From contig JALGQZ010000014.1 of NCBI GenBank assembly GCA_023105745.1, positions 2,079,888-2,143,887 on the forward strand: a stretch of DNA of 64,000 nt, in the 5' to 3' direction. The stretch comes from Austropuccinia psidii. Taxonomy: Eukaryota > Basidiomycota > Pucciniomycetes > Pucciniales > Sphaerophragmiaceae. The stretch's first letter is position 1; each line of letters opens with the position of its first letter. Position numbers and translations under genes: made by a program. The notes beneath the pieces are model-generated. The model was not told where the DNA came from, did no database searches, and saw only the letters and a list, made by a program, of their open reading frames with translations. Shown in pieces: positions 35,390 through 47,901 of the stretch.

Positions 35390-37144
35390 TGTGAGCCTTA
35401 AAGGTATTTTCATATACCCAAAAGACCACAAATGATAAATTAAGATACAAATATAAATAAAATAAATTTATTTATATTATAAAAATAAAAAATTGAAATA
35501 TAAATACAAATTTATATTTAAAAATCAAAATTTAATTATAACTTAAAAATAAAATTATAATAAAAATTAAAATTATGAAGTTACATTTTTACTTGTAAAA
35601 ATTAAGTAAAAATGAATTTTCAATAAAAATTACGAAATTAAAATATTTTTGGTAAAAAAGTTATATAAAATATATTATAACTTTTTATCCAATAAATAAA
35701 AATAAAGAAATTCTCACACCATTGGATTCCTCATAAAAAATAAAGTGGGGTCACCTCTGGATGAAATTTCTGTAACTCAACTCTAAATAATCTTAAATTA
35801 AGTTTTTAGTATTTTTGTGTAAAAAAGTATAAAAATACTCAAAAACCTTGATTTAATTCACACCACATGTGGTTTTAACCATCAATTTTTGTGTTAAAAC
35901 TGAGGTGTTGTGTTTAGCTTAGAAGTTATGAGGAATTGAAGTATTTTCAATTGAAATGTCAAAATGTGCACGTGTATTACATAAGTGTACTTTAATTTAC
36001 ATATGAGGTATCAATTATTACAGATGTGTAATTAAAAACTAAATTGAATTACATAGACACTCTAGCTCTAAGGGGGAGCTAGACCCCCAAAATCATTGCT
36101 AACTGGCATGGGATGTCAAAATCCATGCAAAACTTCATTACTTTTGGCCAGGAATTGAGTCACAGGGTCTGTGACTCAATTGATGATGAGGTTTTGATAC
36201 CAACCAGGGTAGTTTTAGCTTCTGCCAAGAGGGTAAAACTGACCTTGAGTTAAAGCAATGTTAGTAAAAACAGTTTTAACTGGTTTCTACACCTCTTACA
36301 CACATTCTGACGTGTTTGGAAGGCTCTAGACCAGGGATTGCTATAGTAATGGCTGGCTTAAGGGTCTAAAATGGCTAAAAATAGCAAAAAATGGCTTAAA
36401 CCAGCCCTTTTTTGGTCTAAAACAGGGTTCAATGATGCCATAATTGCCTTTTCTGTTGTCATAATGTTTTTCACGACTGACAAGAGTAAATTTTACTTTT
36501 GGAGTAAGAAAATTGATGGTTATAAAAGAATGTCTTCTTTGCCCCACTTTTCTCTTCATGTTAGAATAATTTCCTTTTATAATTAGTTTAAACACTGTTA
36601 AACCAATCAATAAAAAGATTCCAACCACCCTTTTAAGATAACTTTAAACCTTTCAACCACGTGAAAAAATTATTATAATCATTGTTTGTAACTCTTATAA
36701 TCATTTTACCCCTTGAACCACCCCAAAGGTGAATAAAAGCATCTTTCATCACTGTTAACTTTGTCACTTTGTTTCTAAATTCACTCTGGTCACTTTTGGG
36801 TGTTTTTTCTCTTTAAATATCTTTTTAAAGACTTTTTTCTTTAATTAATTGCTTGCAGTTCTTTGCTCAATTAATTCCAATTGAAATTGCTCTTGAAGAA
36901 ATTTCTTTTGTAGCCTTAAATATCTCTTGTAAAGTATTTTTGGAAAAATCTTTATTATTGGTAAAACAATAAATTTTTATTATATTATTTTTTTATACTT
37001 ACAAAGTTAAAAATAATGAAATTGGCGTGTTTTCTCTTTAAAAATACTATTTCTCACTATTTTCAAATAATTCTACCTTATACAAATTTTGAGGAAAGGA
37101 AAATTACTTGATATTTTATCAAATTTTCATATCCACACCTTACA
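35390..37144 (+). repeat. Solo LTR E2
   Basis: This 1755-bp solo LTR (TGTGAGCC...CACACCTTACA) is flanked by a perfect 5-bp duplication, ACTTA (35385-35389 and 37145-37149), inside the relic D integrase. It carries a perfect 12-bp-arm palindrome at 36154-36180 containing TGAGTCA and TGACTCA, and a TATA box at 36521-36528. Confidence 0.93.
36521..36528 (+). promoter_or_regulatory. TATA box of solo LTR E2
   Basis: TATAAAAG lies at the same relative place as in E1 and E3, with the conserved TTTGCCCCACTTTTCTCTTC block downstream. Confidence 0.65.
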
Positions 37145-37735
37145 ACTTATCTGATATTAACCCAAAAGCAAGAATATTTCAAACAATTATTGATAAAGAA
37201 AGAAATAATGCAAATAGATGTATTCAAGATTCTTTAAAATATTCAAAAGAAAAGTGGGAAAAAAGTAATACACCTGCATATTTTAAAATATGAGACGTAG
37301 TCCTAGTATCAGCTTATAATTATAATAAAATTGAAAGGAAAAAGGGATTAAAGTATTCCTTTACAGGCCCTTTTATGATCAAAGAACTACATGGCCCTAA
37401 TTCTGTGCAGCTAGAGTCAACAGGTGACATAATTAATAAACACTCAGCATTTCCTGTTAGCTTAATAAAAACTTACACTCCAAGTGATAAATAATTATTT
37501 CCCCTAACAAATATACCACCACTTGGAATTCACCCTCTAGAAGAAGGAGAAGAGAAGAAAATAGTAAAAGTCCTTCAATAAAGAAGGAAAAGAAACAAAA
37601 AATAAATAGAATTTCTTGTGAGGTATAGAAAAATAGCTCAAGAATATGAATGGATACTTGAGGAGGATATAAATAATGCTAAAAAATTTCTAAGAAGGTT
37701 CAGGAATGAAACAAGACAAAAAGAATAAAAGCAAT
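37145..37735 (+). pseudogene. Relic D integrase C-terminus and chromodomain-like tail
   Basis: It resumes pol after E2: NRCIQDSLKYSKEKWEKS, then a [14 protein letters not shown] segment with stops, then FPVSLIKTYTPSDK near 37450, and a decayed YLVRYRN..DEW-type tail. It corresponds to element B 20410-20989. Confidence 0.82.
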
Positions 37736-37849
37736 TCACTAACTATTAAACTTCAAGACCAAAAAAGTCCATCAAAGAGGTAGGACAGTGGATGATTTCA
37801 TAAACAGCTATATTAGATTTTAGTATAATCTTTTTTTGGAGGTAGGAAA

Positions 37850-38277
37850 TGTGAGAATTTTAGGTATTAATAAATATCTAAATAGATCAAAAAAAATTGA
37901 AACTTATTTTAATAATATTAATTAAAAGCTAATTACTAAGAATCTATTAAAATAAGTAGAAATTCCATGGAAGAATAAATTATTCATTATCTCAACACAA
38001 TGAATAATCATGTGAAATAAACTAAACAAATGGAATCTTCATCCAAAAGTAGATATATGACTCCTTGATTCAATATATTTAAACCCAATACTTATTGAGA
38101 TACCTGGATATATGCACTTTCATGATCAGTGCATATATTTAGGGCTTTTAGCTCATAGCCTTTGAAATACACATGATAAAGATATTTTTTGAGATTGAAT
38201 CTATGTCAAAATAAGTGTAACAGTATAGCTATGAATAAAGCTATGTACAATAAAGAGAAATTGATCAAAAATAGCAA
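37850..38277 (+). repeat. Relic D 3' LTR, first part
   Basis: It starts TGTGAGAATTTTAGG right after the GGAGGTAGGAAA purine tract. It has the AATGAATAATCATGTG module also seen in element B LTRs and is interrupted at about 38277 by a hAT element. Confidence 0.8.
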
Positions 38278-40990
38278 TGGTTGCTAATAAGGCTACTGCC
38301 AAAACCTGTTCTTTAAAGTATTACCTGTGGGAACTCTCTTTGGGTTTGGGAAATGGGATTAAAACAATAATATCCCAACAGGGATCCCAAAAGATATATA
38401 TTACTACTATTAGCAGCCAACAAACACATAAGTGAGAGAAAAAATACAAAAAGTGTTAAGGGCTAATCAAGAGAATAAATTGGACCAAAAATTTGTCCCC
38501 AATCCTTTACACAAGCAATCTGCTCCACATGCATACTAGGGAGAGTTGATCTCTAGTATGTCACTATTTTTCTCCTGGAAGAGAACACTAATTCAGAGGG
38601 GGAACTGGTTGCTGCAATTTCTAAGTATTTTCATGCCATATTGGCAAGTGTTGGAAATACTGTACCTTGTTATTTCCAGAATAGAAGTATATCTGTTTCT
38701 TTAGACTCTGGTGGTTCAGAAAGATACCTCTGTACTTCTATTTCCACTTAATTTCCCTCAGATAATGAAAGAGGGTTCATCTCCTCAAACAAACCTTTGC
38801 CAGAATTATTATGGATGCTTTTCATGGTCTGGGAGCTTGATAATGTGAAGTGGTTTCTGGAATCTTCCTCAAAAATTGCAGCTAACTTGAGTGATGAAAT
38901 ATCAAATTGAGCAAGGGTTTCTTCATGAGTTGAGAAAAATTTTAATTTACAACGTGGGTGCAATATTGTTGCACAGACAACTGGGTTCTTAATAAACAGC
39001 TTTTTAAGGTATTTTGTTAGCTTCAAATTCATTACCAAGGCTGCAGGTCCACGTGAGGTCACATAATATTGTGCAAAAGCCTGAAATCAACATTAATATT
39101 AGCAGGAGGCCCATGAATAAACACCTAATAAGAAAGGAAAATTGTCCACCTGTTCAATTTATTTAATCAATAATATGTATAGTGGTAATTCTTGATTAAT
39201 GTTTGGGTAAGAGGATCCACAAATGATATTTTTTGCTTTGTAAAGGGGCTGAAGGAATTGGACTATGGCTGAAAGATTTTCCCACTCATTTTTGGTGAGT
39301 TGATAGGCTTCCATACTTGCTTACATGCATCCTTCAGAGTCAGTTCTTGTTCGAGCATATCATATGTTGAGGTCCATCATATTGAAACAGGTCTCAAATG
39401 GGCTTTTGCATTGGTTGTCTGTGTTCCATCATATAAGAGATTTACAGTTCCAATGAGCTTTTATTGTCTCTGGGGACTTTTCTTTATGTATGAAGCAAGC
39501 CAAGCAATGCAAGAGATAATTGAATCATACCTCATATTTTGACCATCAGGTGGATTGATGAGATTGGATATGGCCATTGGAGCAATGAGCTCAGCATATT
39601 TTTGGTTTACTTCTATATCAGCAGACACTCCATGACCCAGGGCTTTCAACCAATCAGGTGCAGCCAGGTAGATGATGTGAGCCATGCAGCCAACTGCATG
39701 TGTCTCAGCCTTGAATGTTGGGCTAATGATTTCTATTTCCTGAACCATTTGGTTGTTAATGGAGGAATTGTCAGTAGGTATGCACATCATAGTATTTTCT
39801 GTTTTATATTGGTGAAGGATTCTTATGAAGTGATGAGAAAGTGAAAGACCAGAGTGATTTCCTGAAATAAATGGTCATCAAATGAGTACAAAAAAAGTCC
39901 ACATCAACCTTCAATTTTGTTCAAGCCCAATATAATTGACTTGATATTGAAGTTGGAATCCATAAAATGGCAAGTGACAGCCATTAATGCTGTGACATTT
40001 GGACTGGTCCAGGCATCAGTTGGAAATGAGACAAAGCCAGAATTCTGAGAAATGCTATTGAGGATATGTTCTTGATGAAAATAAAAAATGCTCAATAGAT
40101 GGCCTGTGAGTGCAGTGAGCCATACAAGGATTTTTAAAATGGAGGGATTACAGAGCTCCAAGAGAACACAAAACAATTCAGATTCAGTGATAGATAGTGG
40201 GAGGTCACAGTCACTAAGGAAATATACCAATGTGGTCTTCAGTGATTCAGAGTTAAGGTTCTATTGATGAAGCAATTTGTTAGCTCATCATTAGTAAATC
40301 AACCAAAAAAATAAAAAAAAACTCACTTTCTTCAAATTACAGGGCTGCACAAACTTATCCAATGTGACAGAACTTGCAATTTCAGCTGCATTGCCACTGG
40401 GTTTGGTTATATGATGTATGTGATTTAGATGAAGACCCATTGATTTGGTGCTACCAGTGAAATCAAAATGCTTCTTGAAAATTTTGCCAAATCAATTGGT
40501 GACATTTAATTGAACATGACTCTCATCAAAATCTGAAAAGTACACCAATACCTATGAATGTTGAAGTGAATGGGGTGGTTCACTGATTGATGCTTGAATT
40601 GTTTCTTCAGCTTGATCTGGGGTTGAGGTACATGATGATGCTATGAGCGACATTGGATTACTAATAGGGGTAATATTAGATATATAAAGCAATGGAAAAA
40701 AATAAAGAAAAAAAATTTGAGGGAAATGATGATTTTGTAAAAAAAAGAAGTAAAGAGAATACAAAAATGGGAAAGGAAGAGGGGAATCGAAAAAATCATG
40801 AACCTGTTGGGGATTTGGTGGTGGAAAAGAAGATTTTGACTGTCCCCTAAAGATCCTAAATGCCCTGGGGTAAGTGTGGTGCAGGGAGGAAAGAAATTTG
40901 CAAAAATCCCTGCGGTTTTGGCTAGGGTTGGGAACGGGGTCCTAATTTTGGATTGGGATTACCACAGGAGGCACCTTTAGTAGCCAACCA
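38278..40990 (-). mobile_element. hAT DNA transposon relic inside the relic D LTR
   Basis: A segment of about 2.7 kb breaks the D LTR. Its ends form an imperfect inverted repeat (TGGTTGCTAATAA at 38278; the reverse complement of the right end reads TGGTTGGCTACTAA). No clear 8-bp duplication is visible, so the exact ends are uncertain. It contains the minus-strand transposase pseudogene described separately. Confidence 0.75.
38480..40653 (-). pseudogene. hAT-family transposase pseudogene
   Basis: The reading starts at ATG 40653 (MSLIASSCTSTPDQAEE..), probably followed by a 19-nt intron-like GTATTGG..TTTTCAG near 40555. Next come a zinc-finger-like H-x3-H stretch (GLHLNHIHHI, ~40410) and hAT core blocks: FPTDAWTSPNVTALMAVTCH (40000s), CIPTDNSSINNQM and VGCMAHIIYLAA (39700s), then FLQPLYKAKNIICGSSYP (39200s). 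The C-terminal dimerisation block is EVQRYLSEPPESKETDILLFW, PSELVFSSRRK and HVEQIACVKDW (38480-38760). Several stops and frameshifts separate the blocks, so it is inactive. Confidence 0.85.
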
Positions 40991-42101
40991 CTCAAACCCA
41001 AAATTGGTTAAAACTTAAAGCAAAGTATGTAATTAGATTATAATATCTAATACATAAAGAATTACATGATTTGTATCATGATATTCAAGGTATAGCCCTA
41101 TGAAATGATGTTCAAATTTTGAAATAGTAAGTTTTAACATAAAAGATGACTCACAAGAAAGATGATCAAAAATAGAGTTTTGATGATTTAATGAAATGCT
41201 CTTGAACATTAGTTATAAAGTATCTAGCTATTAGGATTCACACTTTAAATGTCAGCTGTGTAAAAAACTTAAACTTTATTAATTATTAAAGCAAAAGCAT
41301 AAAATGAATCATTTTTTATTGTTGAATATAATCTTAATTTAAGCTTAACAGTTGAAGAAGATATAGGATCTTGGTATTTTATTATTGAAACTGCACTAAT
41401 ACACAAAGCTAAATAATTCTCAAAGCTATGATGTCAACAAATGAAAGCCATAGTGATAGCTTCAAAATATGTCGCAATAATGAGATAAAAAGGGTTAATA
41501 ATCATGTAATCATCACTAAGAGCTTAATAAATAATCATTTACAGCTGATATCATCAGTTAAAATGTTCTACAAGGTATCTGGTCACTATAATAAAGTATC
41601 TTTACTATATAAAGAAACCTTCTTCCTATGTTTCTTGCTCAGACACATCAGATCTAATGAAATATTAGATATAAAGGTAAAAGAATTTTTTTCTTTCAAG
41701 TACAACTATTATATCTTGAGAAACTAAAGTTATATCTTGTATCAATCTATCAATATTTGGTGATTATATTAATTTTTTGTTAATATTCTTTATATTCCCT
41801 CAATCCACATGAAAATAGTAAAATTGTATTTCACTGTATTTTTTATTGTAACTACACTCTAAATAGATTTTAATTACTTCTATAGGTATAAAATAATTTA
41901 AAATTAATTCATCAAGTTTTGAAAATGGGTTACTTTTATTTATTTATAATATTTCTTTCTTACAATTTCCATAAAACATCTTTTATCAATATGAATATTA
42001 TTTATATTTATTTATAACTTCAATGTTGGTAATACTTAAGTTATCAATTTTTATTTATTCATTAAATAACAATTTTCACACAATTATTATTTGTTGGTAA
42101 C
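40991..42101 (+). repeat. Relic D 3' LTR, second part
   Basis: It continues the D LTR after the hAT insertion and matches the D 5' LTR 26900-27550. A TATA-like TATATAAAG at 41606-41614 is followed by CTCAGACACATC and AAAG/GTAAAA, the same order as in the element B LTR promoter. It is truncated at 42101 before its AACCTTACA end. Confidence 0.75.
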
Positions 42102-44041
42102 TTTGATTCTTGAGGTATATTTTACATACCCAGATAGGCCACAACTAATATTAAAATAAATTCTGAAATATGCATTAGATAAGTCATGCGTACATCCAAA
42201 ATTTATCATTTTTTGGTTAAGAAAAGATGAACTCTTTTTTGAGTAAGTAAATCCATGAATTTAAGGCCAGATTTGGATTATACATAAAAACTGACCTAGC
42301 ATATCTCAATAGGGTTAATAAGCTTAAATTAACTCCATGAGGTGGTAATATGGAAAATACTTCAACACCACATCATCAATACCACATAAAAGAGTTGTAA
42401 AAAATTTTGTTTTTCTCAATTTCACACCAAAATAATGGAAATGTGAGAGCTCCCATGTTACATATACACTAACGATAGTGTTATTCATGTTTAGAGAGCT
42501 TGAAATCATAGTATTCTTACATACAGTTTTGGTAAACCCATGGTGGATATCAGTCTTGAAGCCTGAATTACTATTTTTGATGTGAAAATAGCCAAAGGGG
42601 AAAAATGACATCAAAGAGAGCCAGGGTACCCAACTTGTGAGGCCTATGAGGTTTTGATAGCTCTAAATCTTCTATCCATGGCTTATAATGACCTAATTAG
42701 TGTACTAAAACCTTTTGGGAGCTTTGTTACCAAGTTAAAGTCTCATTAAAACATAAGAAAACGGCAAATAAGCTGCTATTTTGATGTGACAAGGAGGTAA
42801 TGAGCAGCTTTGAATCCTGTAACCATTTCAAGCAATATTTACTTTCCATCTATAAGCCTTGAAAGAGTAATCAAAGCAATTTTTTTACTAGTATCCATGA
42901 ACTTACATCATAGCAACCAGCAATTACTGTGCTATTTGCAATTCTGTGTAGAAATAATGTAAAAAATTCAAAAATTCATTAAAAATAAAATTATTGATTA
43001 TTATTTTTGAAGATTCCATGACCAATGGAGAAAGGTATGATTCATATAATAATTAAAAATAATCATTAATTCATAATTCAAACTAAAAGCTTTACTTACA
43101 GTCCATTTTTGAGGATTCCACATGAAACACTGAATCTTCAAAAATTCACAGACAATACAATCTGTGATGAAATTTCCAATAACATTTATTAATTTGAGAA
43201 ATTAATGATTATTTTTAAGTAAAAGAATATTTACAGTTTTTACTCCTTTATTTATTAATCATAAATAGGTTGGTAGTCATGTGAAATGCCTTAATTAAGC
43301 AATGATGATAATCTTACATGACAACAAGTGATAAAACCAATCATCAAAAAAGAACTAATGGTTTCTCCCTCACTGGTTTGACATTTTTCTCCATCCAATA
43401 CTTCTATGAGATTTTTTTGAGTTAAAAAAGGCTTCCTCTTTCTGTTTTTTTCAAAATCATCTTATTATTCAATCATATCTTTAGTACCAACAAGTAAGTA
43501 TTAGTCAATTCTTTTCTTAAGTGTTTGAAATATTTCCAAATCAATAAGAAAGACATAAAATACTATAAATATACTATTTCTAATAGTTTTTAGCTCTTAT
43601 GTTGCTATATTATTGTTATTAACAAAATTTTATCTTTTAAATCCACAATTAAGCCATAAAATAACTTTACCAATTCTTTCCAAGGTATTATTGTATTATT
43701 AGTGAGTTTTTTCACTTAATTCTTAAAGTTTTTTTTTAGTAATAGTTTTCTTCAAGAATTATATTGATACTTATTCTTGTGAAATATAATTCTAAATTAG
43801 AATAATTTTATATTATTTTAATAAGAAGTTTTATTATTAATACTTCTTGTAATTGAGTCTAGTAGACAATTACTGCTTACTGTTATAATCACTATTGTTG
43901 TATAAGAAGTAAAAGAAATAATTGAGTAATTAATTATTTAATTGTTGTTATAATAAATTTATATATCATATTCAATAAGAAAATTCATAGTACTCTTGAT
44001 TAATATTAATATTATCAAGAGTTTCATAGACACATCTTACA
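42102..44041 (+). repeat. LTR F1 (solo or fragment)
   Basis: It begins TTTGATTCTTGAGGTATATTTT, similar to the E-type LTR start, and ends GTTTCATAGACACATCTTACA like the B-type LTR end. Length is 1940 bp. No target duplication is visible. A possible transcription block lies near the middle, but I cannot define it. Confidence 0.6.
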
Positions 44042-44321
44042 CTAGGAGTGTTCATCATCATAGTCTGTATTGAGATTATTTTCCACATATTATCCCTATG
44101 GTGTTACCCTAGATGAATGTTTTTTTGTAATCCCAATATGGCCCTAAATCCATGGATTTATGTACTAAAAGAGGAAGTCATTCATACCTTTCTATATCAA
44201 AAAATGAAAGTTTTGATTACACACAAGTCTTATTGGTTTTTAATATACTAAAGATCATCTCAGAGCTATTTGTGGCCAATTTGTATATTTAAAACATACC
44301 TCAAGTCTCACAATTCATCAT
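44042..44321 (-). repeat. LTR F2 fragment, inverted to F1
   Basis: Read on the minus strand it begins TGTGAGACTTGAGGTATG and aligns with the first ~280 bp of F1, for example AAATCCATGGATTTAGGGCC against AAATCCATGAATTTAAGGCC. The two copies point away from each other's interior, so 42102-44321 has inverted terminal arms. Confidence 0.65.
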
Positions 44322-45059
44322 AATGACATAATAAAACTTGAGTTTCTGTGCACAGCACATTAATCAGATTTTACCTCATATTCTTAACTCTCAACTTATT
44401 TATAATTAATTTTTTTTTCTTCTATTTACATTTCTTTAATTTAAATTACAAGTCACATTGTTATTATTAAATAGAAAAACTAGACAGCCTTTCTTTGGCT
44501 AAATCTTACCAATGCCCATCATCTATTGCTGCCTTTTGCAGAGGTGAGTTTTTTTACTTTGGCATAAGCTCAAGGGTTATTGTTTTTTATATATTATGCA
44601 ATATATTGAAACCAAAGTGAATGTAATAATATTAAGAATCCATCAAGCTTCTCCCAGATATTAAGCCATTTCTGAGCTGAGTGGAATCCAGTTGACAACT
44701 TTATATGACACAATGGTGAAGTCTTATCATATTGGGACAATCAATACTCAATAAAAGTTAGTCCAGCCAAAAATCTTCAAGGGTAAATATTTAAAACAGC
44801 TCAATATAAAAAACAGATGTGGTTGTTGTCATATACTATAATAAGCTATAGAATTGATTTCTTTAAAGTTTTTTAATGGAACAATCCAATGAAAAATCCT
44901 CACAAATCTCCCAAAAAAACTTACCTCTTACCTCAATCTTTCAAAGCTTTACTCACCTTTTCCAAGGCCCACATCAACTGGATGATTGATTACTTGACCT
45001 GCGTTATCTAAAAAGATTAGCCCTCCTTTGAACTTGGTAAGCTATTTTTTTCCCCATTA
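44322..45059. other. No recognisable gene
   Basis: I see no frame or motif that I can assign. It may hold the decayed N-terminal part of the Tc1/mariner relic that follows. Confidence 0.5.
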
Positions 45060-45520
45060 TCTTCTACTAAACCCAATCTAATTTCAAAGGTAAATAAGAC
45101 AATAAAGCTTTTGTTTGTAGAACAGAAAGTGAGAATTGTTTATTAGAGAGCTTGGCTGTAAACCCCAAATTGAGGAAACATTTGGTTCTGATATGGGGAG
45201 GAATATGTGCTTCCAAAAAATCCATGGCAGCCATTTTCAAAGGAGGCCTGACCTGAGCCAAAACAATTTTCCAAGCTTATTGTCCATCTCTTAACCCCCT
45301 TTTGACTTGCATTTATTCAAGGTAGGCATTGACCGAGATTCATAGAAGACAATGGTTTAATCAAAAACAGCTGTCCATCTCACTCACCTGATCTCAACTT
45401 TATCAAATGTTTATGGAATATTATGAAGATCAACATTGAAAAAATTTTATCAGCAATATAATATCAAAGGATTAAATCAATTTATTTAATTTTCATTGGA
45501 AAATTCCCCTTGAAGCACCT
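45060..45520 (+). pseudogene. Tc1/mariner transposase relic 1
   Basis: Plus-strand remains of a Tc1-type DDE transposase. VLIWGGICASKKSMAAIFKGG at about 45185-45250 fits the conserved VMVWGG block. An EDNG-type block (GACAATGG, ~45348) follows a short GTAGGC..ATAG interruption. CPSHSPDLNFIKCLWNIMK at about 45372-45430 fits SPDLNPIExLW, with the third catalytic acidic residue changed to Lys. Stops are present, and no terminal repeats were identified. Confidence 0.72.
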
Positions 45521-46094
45521 TATATGACCTCCTCTTGTCCAAGAAACATTGAATGAAAATTATCATTGACTAACAAGGTGGCCAGCCCTACCTCCTACTG
45601 ATTTGTGAGTGTTTTTTTTCACCAGTATCCTTTTCTCTAATCTAATAATTACTTATTAAATTATTTTCAAGAACTATTTCTTAATTTTTCATATTTTTTT
45701 TCAATAATTGTATTCCTTTTTGTATTTTTTGTCTCAAAATATTTTTTTTCAAGAAAAATTGAAAGATTCAAAGTAAAAAAAGGAGCCTCATATGAGTGTG
45801 AGAAGACACTGATTTCTTTAAAAACAAATCTGAGTTCCCTGCCTGTAATTCTTTTAGTATACATATAATAATTTATAAGGAGTACATCTCCCTTCCAATT
45901 GTATGCAAACACGAAGCTCATACAGGAAGGGTCCTGTACAAAGGAAAATCTTGCAGAAATTATTTTTGAAACTGGGTCTCACTTGGGAAATTAATAAAAA
46001 AACACAAATTGTGAGTGATTTCAATCCAGAGCAGAGGTAACAACAGGTAACAAAGACAACAAGACAAGGAATAAGTTTAAAAGAAATCAGTGGT

Positions 46095-47070
46095 CCCAAT
46101 ATGAGGTTGGACTTCCATTCTTATTAATGACCATCTTAATCATTCTTGGCATTTATTGGAGGTAGTTATTTAATATTACATAGTGGATCTCATTACAGGA
46201 GGCCTGAATTTAATGTTTAAATTCATCCAGAGTTTGATATTGGCGGAGCTTTGATATTTGAATTCCAAAAATTCTTGATCAGATTGAGGTCTGATGAATG
46301 TTCCAGCCACTTAATCTTGACTATTCCATTGGTTAGTGAAAACAGAAATATTTATTGGCATGTTTTTTTTTCATTTGCAGGAGATAATGCCAAGATCTTA
46401 TCCAGGTTGCTTGCTCCATTTTTCTCAACAAAGGGGCAAAGAGCTGCACAGTAGACATTTTGGGACATTTCTTTCTTTGCAATTAATCCATCTTCCCAAG
46501 AAAACAATTTCTATATAGCTAGAAGTTCATAATACAACCCAGATCATAACTTACTGAAAACCAGATCAATGGTGGATAGCAACATTTTCAAGTATCCACT
46601 TCTTGCTTGTGGTGTTCCAGACTCAAACTTGATCAACCCATTTTCCCATCTTAAAAGCAAATTTGTTAGTTCGAATAACTTCTTCCCATTTGTTAATTTT
46701 TCAGTGCCTATGAGCCTGGGAAAATTCTAGCCAACATTTAAAATCTCATGGTCATAAGTATGGCTTGTTTGGGGTGATCAATTAGTTTTTCCTGAATAGT
46801 TTTGTTTGAAACAGGTGTATTCATTGAAGAAGTTACTTCGAAAACTGTAAGTCATCAACATTGAGTAATGATACAGCTGAGTTGTTTCCAATCATTCTCA
46901 TTGAGTTTCGTTGGTTGTCCTTTTTTTTGCATCATAACAGTTCCTATCTCTTGGTACTTTTGGAAGGTATTGTAAGCAGTTGTCACAGGAAGATTTTTCC
47001 ACTCTGCAATTTTCCTAAATTAAACTACAGCATGGTTTATATGAACCAACTGGCCTTGGGCTTCCACATG
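46095..47070 (-). pseudogene. Tc1/mariner transposase relic 2
   Basis: On the minus strand, an HTH segment (KIAEWKNLPVTTAYNTFQKY, then GQPTKLNENDWKQL, about 47020-46880) precedes WEEVIRTNKFAFKMGKWVDQV (~46690), an IVFLGRW block and KWLEHSSDLNLIKNFW (~46310). The C-terminal remnant reads like a YLQ.MPRMIKMVI motif (~46150). Order and spacing fit a Tc1 transposase with several frameshifts. The third catalytic acidic residue is Lys here too. Confidence 0.78.
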
Positions 47071-47399
47071 AAAATACAAAATCCATGGTGTGTAACATAA
47101 CATGATTAATGGTAATAATTCAAAGAAGAAGAAAAAATAAAACTCACCTTTTGTACAATTGGAAAAATTTGATGTTTTAGATTTGGATGATTAAGAAAAA
47201 AAGTGTGTTTGAGAAAGAGGAAGTAAATTAGTGAGTTGAGTATTTTCCAAAGAGATAGTGATTGATAAATACTGTTGGAGACAGGCATTGGTGGAAGGTT
47301 TGGAAGAATAAGTTGATGATGAAAAGATGGAATGGTTAAAAAAGAAATAAAAAATATAAAAAAATGATTACAATATGGCATTGTTAAAAAAATAAATAA

Positions 47400-47901
47400 T
47401 ATAAAAGATGATGTTAAGATGGAAGGGGGTGAGAAACAAAAGAAATTGAATTAATGAGGCTCACAGTAAAGGACTGACAAATGATAGTGGTGAACTGGTC
47501 AACATGCTGCGTGTACAGCCATATAAAGATACAATGCCCTGCCTGTGTTTACATACAATTGGCGGGGAGTTTTACTGAGATGTATTTAGTTAAAGAAATA
47601 TATCTCCTGCACATCCCAAAACCATTCCCCACCAGTGTTTCCATTTGGAAGTATTTTTAGCTCCATCGCTAAATATTCCCATTGGGTTTCCAAATCTAGC
47701 AACCCAATCCCTCCCCAAAATAAACAAAATCCCTTTTAAATTCATTTCATCCTGCTAGTTCTACCAAATTTCTAATTTTTTTTATCATAAACTTTTCTTT
47801 AATTGTTATTTTTTCAATCTTTTCATACCTAAAGCTCAATGGCCCTCATCAATAAACAATGAATTAAAAAATGGACCCAAATCTCTTTTCTGAAGATGAA
47901 A
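47400..47901. other. No recognisable gene
   Basis: This is mixed-composition sequence between Tc1 relic 2 and solo LTR E3. I see no domain or repeat that I can name. Confidence 0.5.

Larger units (their letters stand above)
26815..42101 (+). mobile_element. Relic D: degenerate Gypsy element with nested insertions
   Basis: This is a second copy of relic C's family. The order is truncated 5' LTR (26815-27771), PBS, gag, protease, RT, solo LTR E1, RNase H/integrase, solo LTR E2, integrase C-terminus, purine tract, and a 3' LTR (37850-42101) that is split by a hAT element and truncated by LTR F1. Many stops and frameshifts make it inactive. It shares several stops with relic C. Confidence 0.88.

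Noticed and set aside
45067..45261. Minus-strand 64-codon frame (MAQVRPPLKMAAM...)
   Set aside because: It lies opposite plus-strand Tc1 transposase motifs, which explain the sequence better.
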